A stretch of 64,000 nucleotides of DNA from Rothia uropygialis (GTDB lineage: Bacteria > Actinomycetota > Actinomycetes > Actinomycetales > Micrococcaceae): contig NZ_NOIS01000001.1 in NCBI RefSeq assembly GCF_004137765.1, positions 682,001 to 746,000 on the forward strand, in the 5' to 3' direction. The notes under the pieces are model-generated. The model was given only the letters and a program-made list of their open reading frames with translations. It was not told where the DNA came from and did not search any database. The position numbers were made by a program, and so were the translations under genes. This document shows positions 16,911 to 26,408 of this stretch, in pieces. Position 1 is the stretch's first letter. Every line of letters begins with the position of its first letter.

Positions 16911-17960
16911 TTACCCGGACGGAACCAGCCGGCTCCAATCGTGCATCGCGCCGATCCATCGTTCGAGACAGGAATCCAGCGCCCGGGGGACAGCGGGTGC
17001 GGGCAGAGCACCGGTGCTCCCCAAGCGTATTGCTTCCCGTAACACAAGCCCGAGGCGCGAGGAGACCTGAGTCGAGCCCTGCTTCCAGGAGCCCGCTGCG
17101 TTGCCGATTGCGCTGGCCAGTGCCGAAACGCAAGCGGGAGTCCCAGCAGGAGACGCGCCGGTATTTCCCGCGTATGACCTCAGAACGCCCGTGGTCAGCG
17201 GGGCGGAGGCAAAAATCCCCCGGAGGCTGCGTGGTGAGCTGCCCGTGGCCGCGTATTGCGCGCGAAGCCCCCGGGGAACCTCCGTGTCATTTCCGTCCGA
17301 AGGAGGGAGAAATCCGGCTATTCTTCTGCATGCGCCGAGAACTCGTTCCGTGTCCGAACTGCCGTCCGAGGCCTCGGGTGAGAGGCAATACCGGAGCAAG
17401 AAAACCCAAGCGATGCCGGAGGCTAGTGCTTCGGGCGAACCGTGGGTGAGGGACGTGACGTTTGCCGCGAGCTGGCCGAGGTGCGGCGCCGAGTCCTGCG
17501 GATAAAAGGCCAAGGGGGTCAGTCTCGGCAGAAAAGCCGCCGAACTCGCCTCGGGGAACGCGTGCCGAGCCGGATATTGCATATGGCCGAGGATCAGCGC
17601 CTCGGCGCTGATCGGGTCGATTTCGGACAGCCGAGGTGAGAACCGAGGTTGGTCGTCGAGGACCAGGTCTTCCCACCTTGTTCTGGGCGGAACCGGAGCG
17701 TCGTCGGAGATCGTGAGGCCGAGTGTTCGAGCCCACCGGAAATTCTGGAGCCAGATTGAGGCCGTCTCATCGGCCGACTGCCCGCGAGAGGCCCACTCGA
17801 CAACGTCGCTCATTCCCTCCAACGCGGCCAGGGTTCCGATGGACAGCGCCGGAGCGACGGTCGTGGCAATCGTGGTGAGGCGACGTACGGTTTCCTCGTA
17901 CGCGGGATCCAGCGGAGTGAACGAAGGAGGCAGGCTGGCTATGTCGGACATACGGGTCAT
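16911..17960 (-). CDS. Divergent ADP-ribosylglycohydrolase-like protein
   Basis: This 349-residue, largely alpha-helical protein is weakly similar to the ADP-ribosylglycohydrolase fold: the best match is ANVTSLTHGSPEALASGIAW near residue 163, which resembles the family's helix with T/S-H-x-x-P. The family's N-terminal G-D-A-L-G magnesium motif and the usual DDT segment are missing; the equivalent N-terminus reads VAPALSIGTLAALEG and later SADETASIW. If it belongs to the family it may be catalytically inactive or use other ligands. It converges on the phosphotransferase gene with 12 nt between stop codons. Start ATG 17960; a second in-frame ATG lies at 17951. Assignment is tentative. Confidence 0.5.
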   Translation of the reverse strand: MTRMSDIASLPPSFTPLDPAYEETVRRLTTIATTVAPALSIGTLAALEGMSDVVEWASRGQSADETASIWLQNFRWARTLGLTISDDAPVPPRTRWEDLVLDDQPRFSPRLSEIDPISAEALILGHMQYPARHAFPEASSAAFLPRLTPLAFYPQDSAPHLGQLAANVTSLTHGSPEALASGIAWVFLLRYCLSPEASDGSSDTERVLGACRRIAGFLPPSDGNDTEVPRGLRAQYAATGSSPRSLRGIFASAPLTTGVLRSYAGNTGASPAGTPACVSALASAIGNAAGSWKQGSTQVSSRLGLVLREAIRLGSTGALPAPAVPRALDSCLERWIGAMHDWSRLVPSG

Positions 17961-18014
17961 TCTATCTGCGAGGACCGGGGTGCCGTGCGGTCCTTACTTG
18001 TCGGTCAGGCGGGA

Positions 18015-18020
18015 TAGGTT
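18015..18020 (+). promoter_or_regulatory. -10 box for leaderless sbcD mRNA
   Basis: TAGGTT lies 6 nt before ATG 18027. This is consistent with a leaderless sbcD-sbcC-MFS transcript. Confidence 0.45.
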
Positions 18021-18026
18021 GAAACT

Positions 18027-19193
18027 ATGAGAATCCTTCATACTTCGGATCTTCACCTCGGACGCTCCTTTCACGGACGGTCCCTGTTCCGTGACCATGA
18101 ATTGTGGTGTAACGAGTTGGCTTCGATCTGCGAAAACCTGGAGGTGGGGGCGGTGCTGATTTCGGGAGACGTCTACGACCAGGCTTCGCCCCGTACTGAC
18201 GTCATCGAACAGTTTTCGCGTCTGCTGACCAGGCTCAGGGCCCGAGACGTCGAAGTCGTCGTGACGAGCGGAAATCACGATTCCGCAGCACGTCTCGGCT
18301 TTGCGTCACAGTTGTTGGAGTCCGCAGGAGTCCATTTCCGGACGCGGATTGACGACATCCGACGCCCCGTGACGCTGGTGGACGGCACCTTGGTCTACGG
18401 TATTCCGTACCTCGATCCACGGTCCGCTGCTGCCGAGCTCGGCTCGAACCCCACTCACCATGAGGTGCTGGGCGCGGCCGTGGCCGAAGCGGCTACGGAT
18501 CGACAGCGGCGCTCGAATCAACACGCCATCGTCATGGCTCATTGTTTCGCGAGCGGCGCCGAGGCCTCCGATTCGGAACGAATCCTGGACACGGGCAACC
18601 TGGGCGTGGTTTCCGCCAACATTTTCGACGGCTTCGACTACGCGGCACTCGGGCACTTACACGGGAGACAGATTGTGCGCGGCAACGTCAGGTACAGCGG
18701 GTCGCCCCTGGCCTTCTCCTTCTCCGAAGCGCGCCACACCAAAGGATTCTGGCTCGTGGAGACCTCCGAAGACGCTCTGAAGATCGAAGGCCACGAGTGG
18801 GAGCACACGCTGGAGTTGGCCCGCCTCACGGGTGAATTCGAAGAGCTCATGTCCTCGCCCGAGTATTCCTGGGCAGAGTCGTGCCTGTGCCAGATCACGG
18901 TGACCGACCGAAGACGCCCGGCCCACCCGATGGAACGGCTCAGGACTCGTTTTCCGGAAGCACTGGAGCTCAAATTCGCGAACCTCGCCCCCACGAATGA
19001 GGATTCGTACTCTTCCCGCATGGCCAGGGCCCAATCGCCCGTGGAAGCGTGCGCGGCCTTCTACGATCAGGTCCGCGGCCGGGAGCTGGACCCGAGCGAG
19101 CGGGCAGAGATCGTCTCCGCCGTGGGTCAGGCCGTGAAACGCAGAGCAGCCTCCGACGCGGATGCGTCCCCAGCCGCGGGGGCCGAGGCATGA
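18027..19193 (+). CDS. sbcD: Exonuclease SbcCD, subunit D
   Basis: SbcD is the Mre11-type nuclease that, with SbcC, trims hairpins and protein-blocked DNA ends. The 388-residue protein has all phosphodiesterase motifs in order: TSDLHLGRSFHG (residues 6-17), ISGDVYDQ near 49, VTSGNHDSA near 80, VMAHCF near 171 and LGHLHGRQ near 210. Its C-terminal tail is Ala-rich. The stop overlaps the sbcC start by 4 nt (ATGA). Confidence 0.96.
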   Translation: MRILHTSDLHLGRSFHGRSLFRDHELWCNELASICENLEVGAVLISGDVYDQASPRTDVIEQFSRLLTRLRARDVEVVVTSGNHDSAARLGFASQLLESAGVHFRTRIDDIRRPVTLVDGTLVYGIPYLDPRSAAAELGSNPTHHEVLGAAVAEAATDRQRRSNQHAIVMAHCFASGAEASDSERILDTGNLGVVSANIFDGFDYAALGHLHGRQIVRGNVRYSGSPLAFSFSEARHTKGFWLVETSEDALKIEGHEWEHTLELARLTGEFEELMSSPEYSWAESCLCQITVTDRRRPAHPMERLRTRFPEALELKFANLAPTNEDSYSSRMARAQSPVEACAAFYDQVRGRELDPSERAEIVSAVGQAVKRRAASDADASPAAGAEA

Positions 19194-22100
19194 GGATCCA
19201 CCATCTCGAGCTGTGCGCGTTCGGACCATTCCCGGGGAAAGAAAAGATCGATTTCCAACCGCTGAACAGCGCCGGCATCTTCTTATTGAGCGGGCCGACC
19301 GGTGCCGGAAAATCCACGATCTTCGACGCCATCTGCTTTGCCCTCTACGGTTCCACGACGCGCCCGGAGAACTCAAAGGGCCTGTACTCGGATTTCGCCC
19401 GGCCGGGGACGGCGCCCTATGTCGAGTTGGAACTCACTGTCGGCAACCAACGGTACAGAATACGGCGCTCTCCCGAGTGGTCTCGTCCCTCCCAACGAGC
19501 GAAAAGCGGATGGGTGACCCAGAACGCGCAAGTCACCCTCTCTCGATGCCCCGTTGAAAGCTATGCCCCCGACGCGGACTCCGAATGGGAAGTCCTGTCC
19601 GTTCGTCACGACGAGGCCGGCAAGATCATCAACGAGATCTTCGGCCTGAGCCGTGAACAATTCGCTCAAGTCGTGATGCTGCCCCAAGGACAGTTCGCCC
19701 GGTTCCTCTCCGCGACCTCGGACGAGAGAGAAAAACTGTTGCGCCGGCTTTTCCCCGTCGAGCTGTACTCAGCAATACGGGACGTGCTCAAGGACAGATC
19801 CGACTCCGCATCCGAAGAACTAAAATCCTTGACGACAGACGTCAGACGAGGCCACGTCGAAGTCGCTTCTGTTCTGAAGCGTCTGGAAATTCCGACTGAC
19901 GGACTTCTGGACAGCGCGGGCGACGTCGAGGTGATCGATATGCAGGGCGCGGCAAGTCGTCTCGAGCAGGCGGCACAGGAAGCCTCCCGGATCCGAAAAC
20001 ATCTGAGCGCGGAATCGACCGCAATGAATCGGCGCGCGGATGCTTTGGAACGTGGGCTAGGAGAGTGGGCCGAACACGACCGCCTCGTGGAGAGGCGACA
20101 AACCGTCAGCGAATCGGAGGAGCGCGTTGCTGCCCGTCGTCGACGAGTTGAAGCCGCGGAACGTGCCGTCCCCGTAGAGGAGGCGCGGAGGAGATTTTCA
20201 CTCGGCGAAAAGTCTCTGGCAGAGAAGAAAGAGGACCTCGATGAGCTGCGGTCGCGCTCGCGGGCATTACTTGCTGGACCAGCATCGGTGGACGTCGAGA
20301 CTGCTGAAGAAAGAAGGCTCGAAAAGGCGTATTGGTCAGGCGAAGGCGACGTCGACGAAGAAAAGTACGGAGCGCTTCTTGACCGGCGCCGTGAGCGAGT
20401 CCACGAGCTGCTGAGGCGTGTTGGGGAAGTCGACGATCTCGAGGCATCCCGTCAGGCCCCGCTCGAAAGACGCGAAGAACTCCGGAAACAGGCTTCCGAA
20501 GCCGCCTCTCGGCTCGAGACCATCGAGCAATCGAAGGAAGCTTTGTCCCAGGAACAAGACGAGCTCGCATTGGAGTTGAAATACTTGCCGGAGGCTTCCG
20601 CAGTACTGGCAGAGTCCTCGAAAGTTCTGGAACTGACGCGCCGCATCGTAACCGTCCGGGACAGTATTAGGACGGTTGCCGAGGAAGCCGAGCAGGCCGA
20701 GAAACAGCGGCAAAGAGCTTCGCATCGCGTCGACGACCTCATGAGCCGCAGATTCGAACAAGCGGTCAGAGTGCTGGCCGATGAGCTGCAGGACGACCGG
20801 CCCTGCCCGGTCTGCGGCTCGAAGGAGCACCCATCACCGGCCCCAACGCACGCTTCCTCGGATGACCCGCTCGTCTCGGAAGAGATCCTCGAGCAGGCCG
20901 CCGCGGAACGGAAAAGAGCTGAAGAACGTGCCAAGGAAACCTTTGCCCAAACGGCGGAGCTGAAGCGGGTCGAAGCAGAGCTTCGCAGCCAGGGAGCCAT
21001 GGAGAACGTGACCGATGCCGAATCCGCGGTCAGTACCGCGACCTGGCAACATCAAGCACTGGTTCAGAAGCAACGGCGTTTCGAGCTCGTTGAGCGGCAA
21101 CAAGAATCCATCACGGAGGCAATCCGGGAAACCGAGTCGCGGATGCGTTCTGTCGAGCTCGAGGTCGGAGTCCTTGACTCACGGATCAAAGAACTCGACG
21201 GTCGTTACGATCAAGCCCTCAAAGCTTTGAAGGATGTCCCGCCCCGGCACCAGCTGGTCACGATCCAGCGCAGGATCGAACAATTGCGTGACAACCGGTC
21301 GGCAACGGCTCAACACCGAGGTCATGTGGAGGCACTGCGCGAGAACGCTCGAGCACTCCAGCAGAGTTTTGAGCAGGCTCTTTCCGACAGCGGATTCGAA
21401 AACCTCGAGGCCGTTGAGAAAAACCTGGTTGAACCCCAGGCGCTGGAAGCCTTGCGGCAGGAGGTGCGCCGCGACGAGGAAGAAAGAGCGAGGCTCGACG
21501 AAGCGTGGAACGCGCCTTGGCATCAGGCACTTCTGGGGCGCATAAGGGACGGTGAGACTCGCCCCGAGCCGGAAGGACTCGACGAGGCCAGGCGGCAAGC
21601 CGAGGCCAAGACGAGCGAGCATGAAGAAGCGCTCTCTCGCGAAACGGTCTTCCGCGAAGGTCTGAGCTCGATCAAACGTGTCACCGTGCAGGACGAAACC
21701 CTGCAGGACCGTGTACGAGAGGTCGCGGAGAAATCGAGGAGGCTCAAGGACCTAGCCGATGTCGCCTCCGGAATCGGCGGAGAAAATCAACAGCGTATGT
21801 CATTGACGACGTTTGTCCTGGCGGCTGCGCTGGAGGAAATTGCGGACGCGGCCACGGTGCGGCTGCGCGAGATGACCAACGGTAGGTTCAGCATCCAGCA
21901 CACTGACGCGGCTGCAGGAAAGAACCGAAAATCCGGTCTCGGCCTGGAGATCTTCGATGCATGGACTTCAGAGGCCCGTCCGACCACGTCGTTGTCCGGG
22001 GGAGAGACCTTCATGGCCTCGCTGTGTCTGGCTCTGGGGCTGGCCGACGTTGTCCAGGCGCGCGCTGGGGGCATAGAGGTGGATACACTTTTTGTTGATG

Positions 22101-22285
22101 AAGGATTCGGTTCCCTGGACGAAGACACATTGGACGGCGTCATGGATGCTATCGACGGTTTACGAGAAAACGGCCGAGTCATCGGACTCGTCAGCCACGT
22201 CGCGGACATGAAAACGAGAATTCCCCAGCACGTGAGAATCAAAAGTTCCCCCAGCGGTTCGTCATTGGAGTCGAAGACAGCATGA
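19190..22285 (+). CDS. sbcC: Exonuclease SbcCD, subunit C (Rad50-like ATPase)
   Basis: SbcC is the SMC-type ATPase that holds DNA ends and controls SbcD. The 1031-residue protein begins MRIHHLELCAFGPFPGKE, with Walker A SGPTGAGKSTIFDAICFALY near residue 35. Long coiled-coil arms rich in Glu, Arg and Gln follow, broken at about residue 538 by the zinc-hook PCPVCGSKEHP. The C-terminal lobe has LSGGETFMASLCLALGLAD and Walker B DTLFVDEGFGSLDEDTL. ATG 19190 overlaps the sbcD stop. The 3' end overlaps the MFS gene by 4 nt. Confidence 0.96.
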   Translation: MRIHHLELCAFGPFPGKEKIDFQPLNSAGIFLLSGPTGAGKSTIFDAICFALYGSTTRPENSKGLYSDFARPGTAPYVELELTVGNQRYRIRRSPEWSRPSQRAKSGWVTQNAQVTLSRCPVESYAPDADSEWEVLSVRHDEAGKIINEIFGLSREQFAQVVMLPQGQFARFLSATSDEREKLLRRLFPVELYSAIRDVLKDRSDSASEELKSLTTDVRRGHVEVASVLKRLEIPTDGLLDSAGDVEVIDMQGAASRLEQAAQEASRIRKHLSAESTAMNRRADALERGLGEWAEHDRLVERRQTVSESEERVAARRRRVEAAERAVPVEEARRRFSLGEKSLAEKKEDLDELRSRSRALLAGPASVDVETAEERRLEKAYWSGEGDVDEEKYGALLDRRRERVHELLRRVGEVDDLEASRQAPLERREELRKQASEAASRLETIEQSKEALSQEQDELALELKYLPEASAVLAESSKVLELTRRIVTVRDSIRTVAEEAEQAEKQRQRASHRVDDLMSRRFEQAVRVLADELQDDRPCPVCGSKEHPSPAPTHASSDDPLVSEEILEQAAAERKRAEERAKETFAQTAELKRVEAELRSQGAMENVTDAESAVSTATWQHQALVQKQRRFELVERQQESITEAIRETESRMRSVELEVGVLDSRIKELDGRYDQALKALKDVPPRHQLVTIQRRIEQLRDNRSATAQHRGHVEALRENARALQQSFEQALSDSGFENLEAVEKNLVEPQALEALRQEVRRDEEERARLDEAWNAPWHQALLGRIRDGETRPEPEGLDEARRQAEAKTSEHEEALSRETVFREGLSSIKRVTVQDETLQDRVREVAEKSRRLKDLADVASGIGGENQQRMSLTTFVLAAALEEIADAATVRLREMTNGRFSIQHTDAAAGKNRKSGLGLEIFDAWTSEARPTTSLSGGETFMASLCLALGLADVVQARAGGIEVDTLFVDEGFGSLDEDTLDGVMDAIDGLRENGRVIGLVSHVADMKTRIPQHVRIKSSPSGSSLESKTA

Positions 22286-23658
22286 TCAATCCGTCACAGA
22301 CCGACCCGTCGTCTGTTGTCTCAGAGCGTCGTCCGGCCGACGAGCAGTCGAAAGAGCACGAGGACGCTGGACGCAGAGGTCGCCGCTCTGAAAGCACGAT
22401 GGACCGTTTGCGAGTCCTCACCGGACTGGCCGGCTTGGGGTATCTTGCCGTTTCCGTCATCGCTCGACTCCCCGTGGCTATGCTGCCGCTGGGAACCTTG
22501 ATCATGATCGTGTCCTGGACGGATGAGATTCTGCTCGGCGGATTCGCCGCCGGTGCCGTCGCGCTCAGCATCGCAGTGGTCGTCCCCATTTACGGAGCCA
22601 TTGCCGAAAAGCTCGGCCAGAGACTCGTACTTCTTTTCTGCGTATTGTCGAACGTTGCCTCGATCCTGTGGCTCATCAGCGAATCCGTCAAGATGCACGA
22701 ATCGTCCCAGGGCTCCGTCCCCGGCCTGCTGGTGGCGTGCATCCTGACGGGAGCGACGTCCGCCCCGGTAGCCGCTCTTGCCCGAATACGGTGGGCGGAC
22801 GAATCCCACCGGCTGGCGGACCGGAAGCTTCTCAGCTCGTCTTTGGCTTTCGAATCCGTGGCCGACGTCGTCGCGATTGCCTTGGGCGCCGCGGTCACCG
22901 GCGTGGCGTCGCTGTTGTGGCACGCGCACGCGGCACTCCTGCTCGTTGCGGCCATCAACATAATCACAGTGACCGCTTTCGCTCTCACTCGGCTGCGCCA
23001 CGCGGAGGCCCCATTGCCCAGACCGGAGAATGTGAGCCCGGAAGAGGCAAAGGACAATGCAATTCGTCGGAAACTCATGTGGTTGCCCGTCATCGGCATG
23101 GGCACTCTCGGTCTGCTCTTGGGGTCCATGCAGTCCTCGCTCGTGAGTCTGAGCCAGAATTTCGATTCCGTCGAAGGAGTGGGGCTGCTTTACGCGGTGC
23201 TTGGGCTCAGCTCTTTGGTCGCGGCGATCGCGGCCAACCTGCTCCAAGTCCGTACGTGGACCTGGGGCGCGTGGCTCTTCTGGGGCTGCGCGTTGACGCT
23301 GGTCGCGCTTCCCGCCTCGATGCCCGGATCGATCCCAACCATGGCAATAGCCCTGATCTTCTTGGGCTTCGTCGTCGGCATCGCCTTGATCATCACGGAT
23401 TCCGTGGCCACGGCCATTACGCCTGGAGATGCCTTGGACCTCGTGATGACGTCAACCTTCGCAGCCCTCTTGGGAGGCACTGCCCTCGGACTCGTGTGGG
23501 GCACGGTCCTTGGGGACTCTCAGGGATACAATACGGCCCTTCTGCTGCCGGTCCTCAGCGCCGCGGTGTACCTCGTCCTGGGCCACACCTACGGTTACCT
23601 GTGGCGTAGGAATTTCGAATCGGACATCCTCGGCGGCAAGCACAGCGCGAGCGGCTGA
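22282..23658 (+). CDS. MFS transporter
   Basis: The 458-residue protein has about 46 polar residues and then roughly 11-12 hydrophobic helices (LAGLGYLAVSVIARLPVAML, GAVALSIAVVVPIYGAIAEK, LVLLFCVLSNVASILWLISE and others). GAIAEKLGQR in the loop after helix 2 is the MFS motif A position. A mid-protein hydrophilic loop around residues 237-256 separates the halves. The substrate is unknown. The start ATG overlaps the sbcC stop (ATGA), so it is translated from the SbcCD mRNA; a functional tie to DNA-end processing is not obvious. Confidence 0.85.
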   Translation: MINPSQTDPSSVVSERRPADEQSKEHEDAGRRGRRSESTMDRLRVLTGLAGLGYLAVSVIARLPVAMLPLGTLIMIVSWTDEILLGGFAAGAVALSIAVVVPIYGAIAEKLGQRLVLLFCVLSNVASILWLISESVKMHESSQGSVPGLLVACILTGATSAPVAALARIRWADESHRLADRKLLSSSLAFESVADVVAIALGAAVTGVASLLWHAHAALLLVAAINIITVTAFALTRLRHAEAPLPRPENVSPEEAKDNAIRRKLMWLPVIGMGTLGLLLGSMQSSLVSLSQNFDSVEGVGLLYAVLGLSSLVAAIAANLLQVRTWTWGAWLFWGCALTLVALPASMPGSIPTMAIALIFLGFVVGIALIITDSVATAITPGDALDLVMTSTFAALLGGTALGLVWGTVLGDSQGYNTALLLPVLSAAVYLVLGHTYGYLWRRNFESDILGGKHSASG

Positions 23659-23683
23659 TGCTGCCGCCGAAGAGGTTCTCTTC

Positions 23684-24337
23684 CTATTCGCCTCGGTCGA
23701 TCCATTCCTGGCGGTGAGGGGCTTCTCCACCGATCGTCGTGGACGGTCCGTGACCCGTGAGTACAACCGTTTCTTCGGGCAGCACGAGGAGCCGATCACT
23801 GATTGAGGCGATGATCGTGGGGAAATCACTGTACGACCGTCCCGTTGCACCGGGACCACCCTGGAACAGGGTGTCGCCGGAAAACAGAACCGGCGAGTCT
23901 GCGTTCCACTGAAGATCTTCCGAATAGAAACACACCGAACCGGGCGAATGCCCGGGCGTGTGAATGACTTTCAGGGTCGCGTCTCCGATGGAAATCTCAT
24001 ATCCGTCCGTCAACCGTTGGAAGGGCGGCGCCGGCTCGCCGTGGGTGAGCTTCCACAGAGGTTGCTCGTCCGCGTGCAAGAACACAGGCGCGCCGAATCG
24101 CTCGGCAGCTTCGACCGCGAGCCCCGCATGGTCATCGTGAGCGTGTGTCAGGAGGATCTTCTCGACCGTTCGAGAACCGACCAGTTCTGCGACGGCATCC
24201 ACATCGTGGGCCGGGTCGATGACGACGCAGCCTTGCGCATCGCCCACGACCCATACGTTATTGTCTACATCCCAGGTTCCGCCGTCGAGGCTGAAGGTTC
24301 CACTGGTTTCTACGTGCTGGACAGTGCTCTGCGCCAT
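23684..24337 (-). CDS. MBL-fold metallo-hydrolase linked to mycothiol-dependent detoxification
   Basis: A glyoxalase-II-like hydrolase of 217 residues: LLTHAHDDHAGLAVE near residue 65 (HxHxDH), HTPGHSPGSVCFY near 130, FSGDTLFQGGPG near 158, and VLTGHGPSTTIG near 195 complete the metal site. It starts 2 nt after mscR. The same order (Rv2259 mscR, Rv2260 MBL) occurs in Mycobacterium, so it probably hydrolyses the S-formylmycothiol thioester or a related mycothiol adduct formed by MscR; that role is inference. Confidence 0.88.
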   Translation of the reverse strand: MAQSTVQHVETSGTFSLDGGTWDVDNNVWVVGDAQGCVVIDPAHDVDAVAELVGSRTVEKILLTHAHDDHAGLAVEAAERFGAPVFLHADEQPLWKLTHGEPAPPFQRLTDGYEISIGDATLKVIHTPGHSPGSVCFYSEDLQWNADSPVLFSGDTLFQGGPGATGRSYSDFPTIIASISDRLLVLPEETVVLTGHGPSTTIGGEAPHRQEWIDRGE

Positions 24338-24339
24338 TT

Positions 24340-25440
24340 CTAGGCCTCCGATACTTCGACGACTGATCGCAAAACTTTTCCTTGCTGCATCTTGTCAAAT
24401 GCGGGTTCGATGTCTTCCAAGCCGATCTTTTCGGAGACGAATGCATCCAAATCCAGACGACCCAAGAGGTACTGGTCGACGAGCATGGGGAAGTCCCTCG
24501 ACGGAAGAGTATCGCCGTACCAAGCTGACTTGATGGAGCCGCCGCGTGAAAATACCTCGTCGAGGGGCAATTCCAGCGTGGTCTCCGGGTCGGGCACCCC
24601 TACCAGGACCACTCGTCCGGCCAGATCGCGGGCCTGGAACGCCTGCTCGAAGGTTTTGGCAATGCCCACGGCATCGATCACGAGATCCGCGCCGAACCCA
24701 CCGGTCAATTCACGGATGGCCTCTACTGCGTCATGCAATGAGGAGTTGACCGTGTCGGTGGCACCCAGGCTGCGGGCCGTCTTCAGTTTTTCGTCATCAA
24801 TGTCCACGGCAATGATTTTTGTCGCCCCCGCCAGCGCGGAACCCGCAATCGCCGCCGTTCCAACGCCTCCGCAACCAATCACGGCAACGGATTCGCCGCG
24901 TGCGACCTGCCCCGTGTTGATCGCGGCCCCGATGCCCGCGGTAATGCCGCAGCCCAAGAGACCGACGGCGGCATACTGATCCGTGTCCAGATCTCCCTCG
25001 ATCTTGGTGCACTGGCCGGCCGCCACAAGAGTCTTCTCGGCAAATGCCCCAATTCCGAGCGCCGCCTCGAGTTCGGTGCCGTCCTCGAGGGTCATTTTCT
25101 GTTCGGCATTGTGGGTGTCGAAACAATACTGGGGCTGGCCCCTGCGGCACGCACGGCATTCGCCGCACACAGCGCGCCAATTGAGGATCACATGGTCGCC
25201 GGGCTCGACCTCGGTGACTCCATCGCCGGTCGCTTCCACGACCCCTGAAGCCTCATGTCCTAGCAAGTACGGGAAGTTGTCTCCCACGCCGCCGCGCTTG
25301 TAATGAAGGTCCGTCTGGCAGACCCCGCAGGTCAGAATTTTGACGAGGGCTTCGCCCGGACCGGGATCGGGAACGCTGATCGTGGTGACTTCGACCGGTG
25401 CGTCCTTTTCCCGAGAAATAACGGCCTTGACCTTCTGCAT
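24340..25440 (-). CDS. mscR: S-(hydroxymethyl)mycothiol dehydrogenase (mycothiol-dependent formaldehyde dehydrogenase)
   Basis: The enzyme oxidises the formaldehyde-mycothiol adduct and can also reduce S-nitrosomycothiol. The 366-residue zinc alcohol dehydrogenase has catalytic-zinc residues in [11 protein letters not shown] and [11 protein letters not shown], structural-zinc cysteines in [17 protein letters not shown], and the NAD site [14 protein letters not shown]. The [10 protein letters not shown] segment is characteristic of this subgroup. AAGGAGG lies 7 nt before ATG 25440, the strongest ribosome-binding site in the window. It is upstream of and nearly joined to the MBL hydrolase. Its presence supports an actinobacterial, mycothiol-making host. 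Confidence 0.95.
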   Translation of the reverse strand: MQKVKAVISREKDAPVEVTTISVPDPGPGEALVKILTCGVCQTDLHYKRGGVGDNFPYLLGHEASGVVEATGDGVTEVEPGDHVILNWRAVCGECRACRRGQPQYCFDTHNAEQKMTLEDGTELEAALGIGAFAEKTLVAAGQCTKIEGDLDTDQYAAVGLLGCGITAGIGAAINTGQVARGESVAVIGCGGVGTAAIAGSALAGATKIIAVDIDDEKLKTARSLGATDTVNSSLHDAVEAIRELTGGFGADLVIDAVGIAKTFEQAFQARDLAGRVVLVGVPDPETTLELPLDEVFSRGGSIKSAWYGDTLPSRDFPMLVDQYLLGRLDLDAFVSEKIGLEDIEPAFDKMQQGKVLRSVVEVSEA

Positions 25441-25560
25441 GAGAGCCTCCTTGGAGAGCAGTGAGTGGGCTGGGTCGCGGTGTGCCACTTGTCAGGTGCC
25501 ACCGTTAATATCAGTCAACCACAATGTGTTGGACCCAAGTCTGTCAGCTCACTTCTCGGC

Positions 25561-26400
25561 TTAATCTTCGCCAAGGTGTCTGACGACGGCACGGGCAAAT
25601 TCCCTGGAGGTCAGAGCATTGACGTGTGTGCGGCCCGGTAACTGTATGAAGCGAGTCTCGCCGTCGAGGTAGCGCAGAAGATCCGCCGAATCCCCGGCGA
25701 CCCGATCATCCTGGCCTGTCACCAGAAGTGCGGGTTGTTTCGGGGCGTTTTCGAAAGACGGGGCGAAAGGCGGCGAACTCAACCGCTCGGCACACAGCAT
25801 CAATCCAGACCTGTCCAGGACAGAGTCGTGGACGAACTGTTCGATTTCGACGGCGGCCGACGACGGCAGGGTACCGCTTGCGAAGGATCCGGCGCCCAGA
25901 TCACGGCAGACCTCCGCCAAGCCGTCATGGGCGGGGAGCCCACCGAATGCCACCCGCCGTATCAAGGACGGTTCTTCCACCGCAAAATCCCACGCGAGCC
26001 TGGCACCGAGAGAATATCCGAGGAGGTCTACCGAAGTCGCTCGTGACCAACCTGCGTCCTGAGGACTGGCGATGAGAGCCTGTCGAACAGCTTCGGACAG
26101 CGCATCAAGAACATCGAGCGGGCCCAGCGGATGCCGCGTCGAGTCTTCGAGCTCAATACTGCCGTGAGTGACCTGCCGCCGGGCGTCGAGGCGATTCAGA
26201 GCATCAGTGACTGACTCGTCGGCATGCCACGGCACATGGATGAAAATGAGGTTCCTTGAGCTGCCAAGTCGACGCAGCCAGCCAGTGGCCAACCAACACT
26301 GCGTGACCGTTGTCGCGAATCCGTGGATCGCGACCAGAGGCGGAAAACCCGCGTCCTCGGCGTCAAGGCCGGTGACGCGGGTCCAGCGAAGTTCGGGCAC
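25561..26400 (-). CDS. Alpha/beta hydrolase
   Basis: The 279-residue protein carries the oxyanion segment AIHGFATTV (near residue 24), nucleophile elbow LLGYSLGAR (near 128), an Asp in LVTGQDDRV and the late His in LPGRTHVNAL. This is a complete alpha/beta-hydrolase triad, of the MenH/carboxylesterase-like type. Substrate unknown. It begins 8 nt after the BrkB-family gene and is probably co-transcribed with it. Confidence 0.83.
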   Translation of the reverse strand: MPELRWTRVTGLDAEDAGFPPLVAIHGFATTVTQCWLATGWLRRLGSSRNLIFIHVPWHADESVTDALNRLDARRQVTHGSIELEDSTRHPLGPLDVLDALSEAVRQALIASPQDAGWSRATSVDLLGYSLGARLAWDFAVEEPSLIRRVAFGGLPAHDGLAEVCRDLGAGSFASGTLPSSAAVEIEQFVHDSVLDRSGLMLCAERLSSPPFAPSFENAPKQPALLVTGQDDRVAGDSADLLRYLDGETRFIQLPGRTHVNALTSREFARAVVRHLGED

Positions 26401-26408
26401 GGCGGGTC

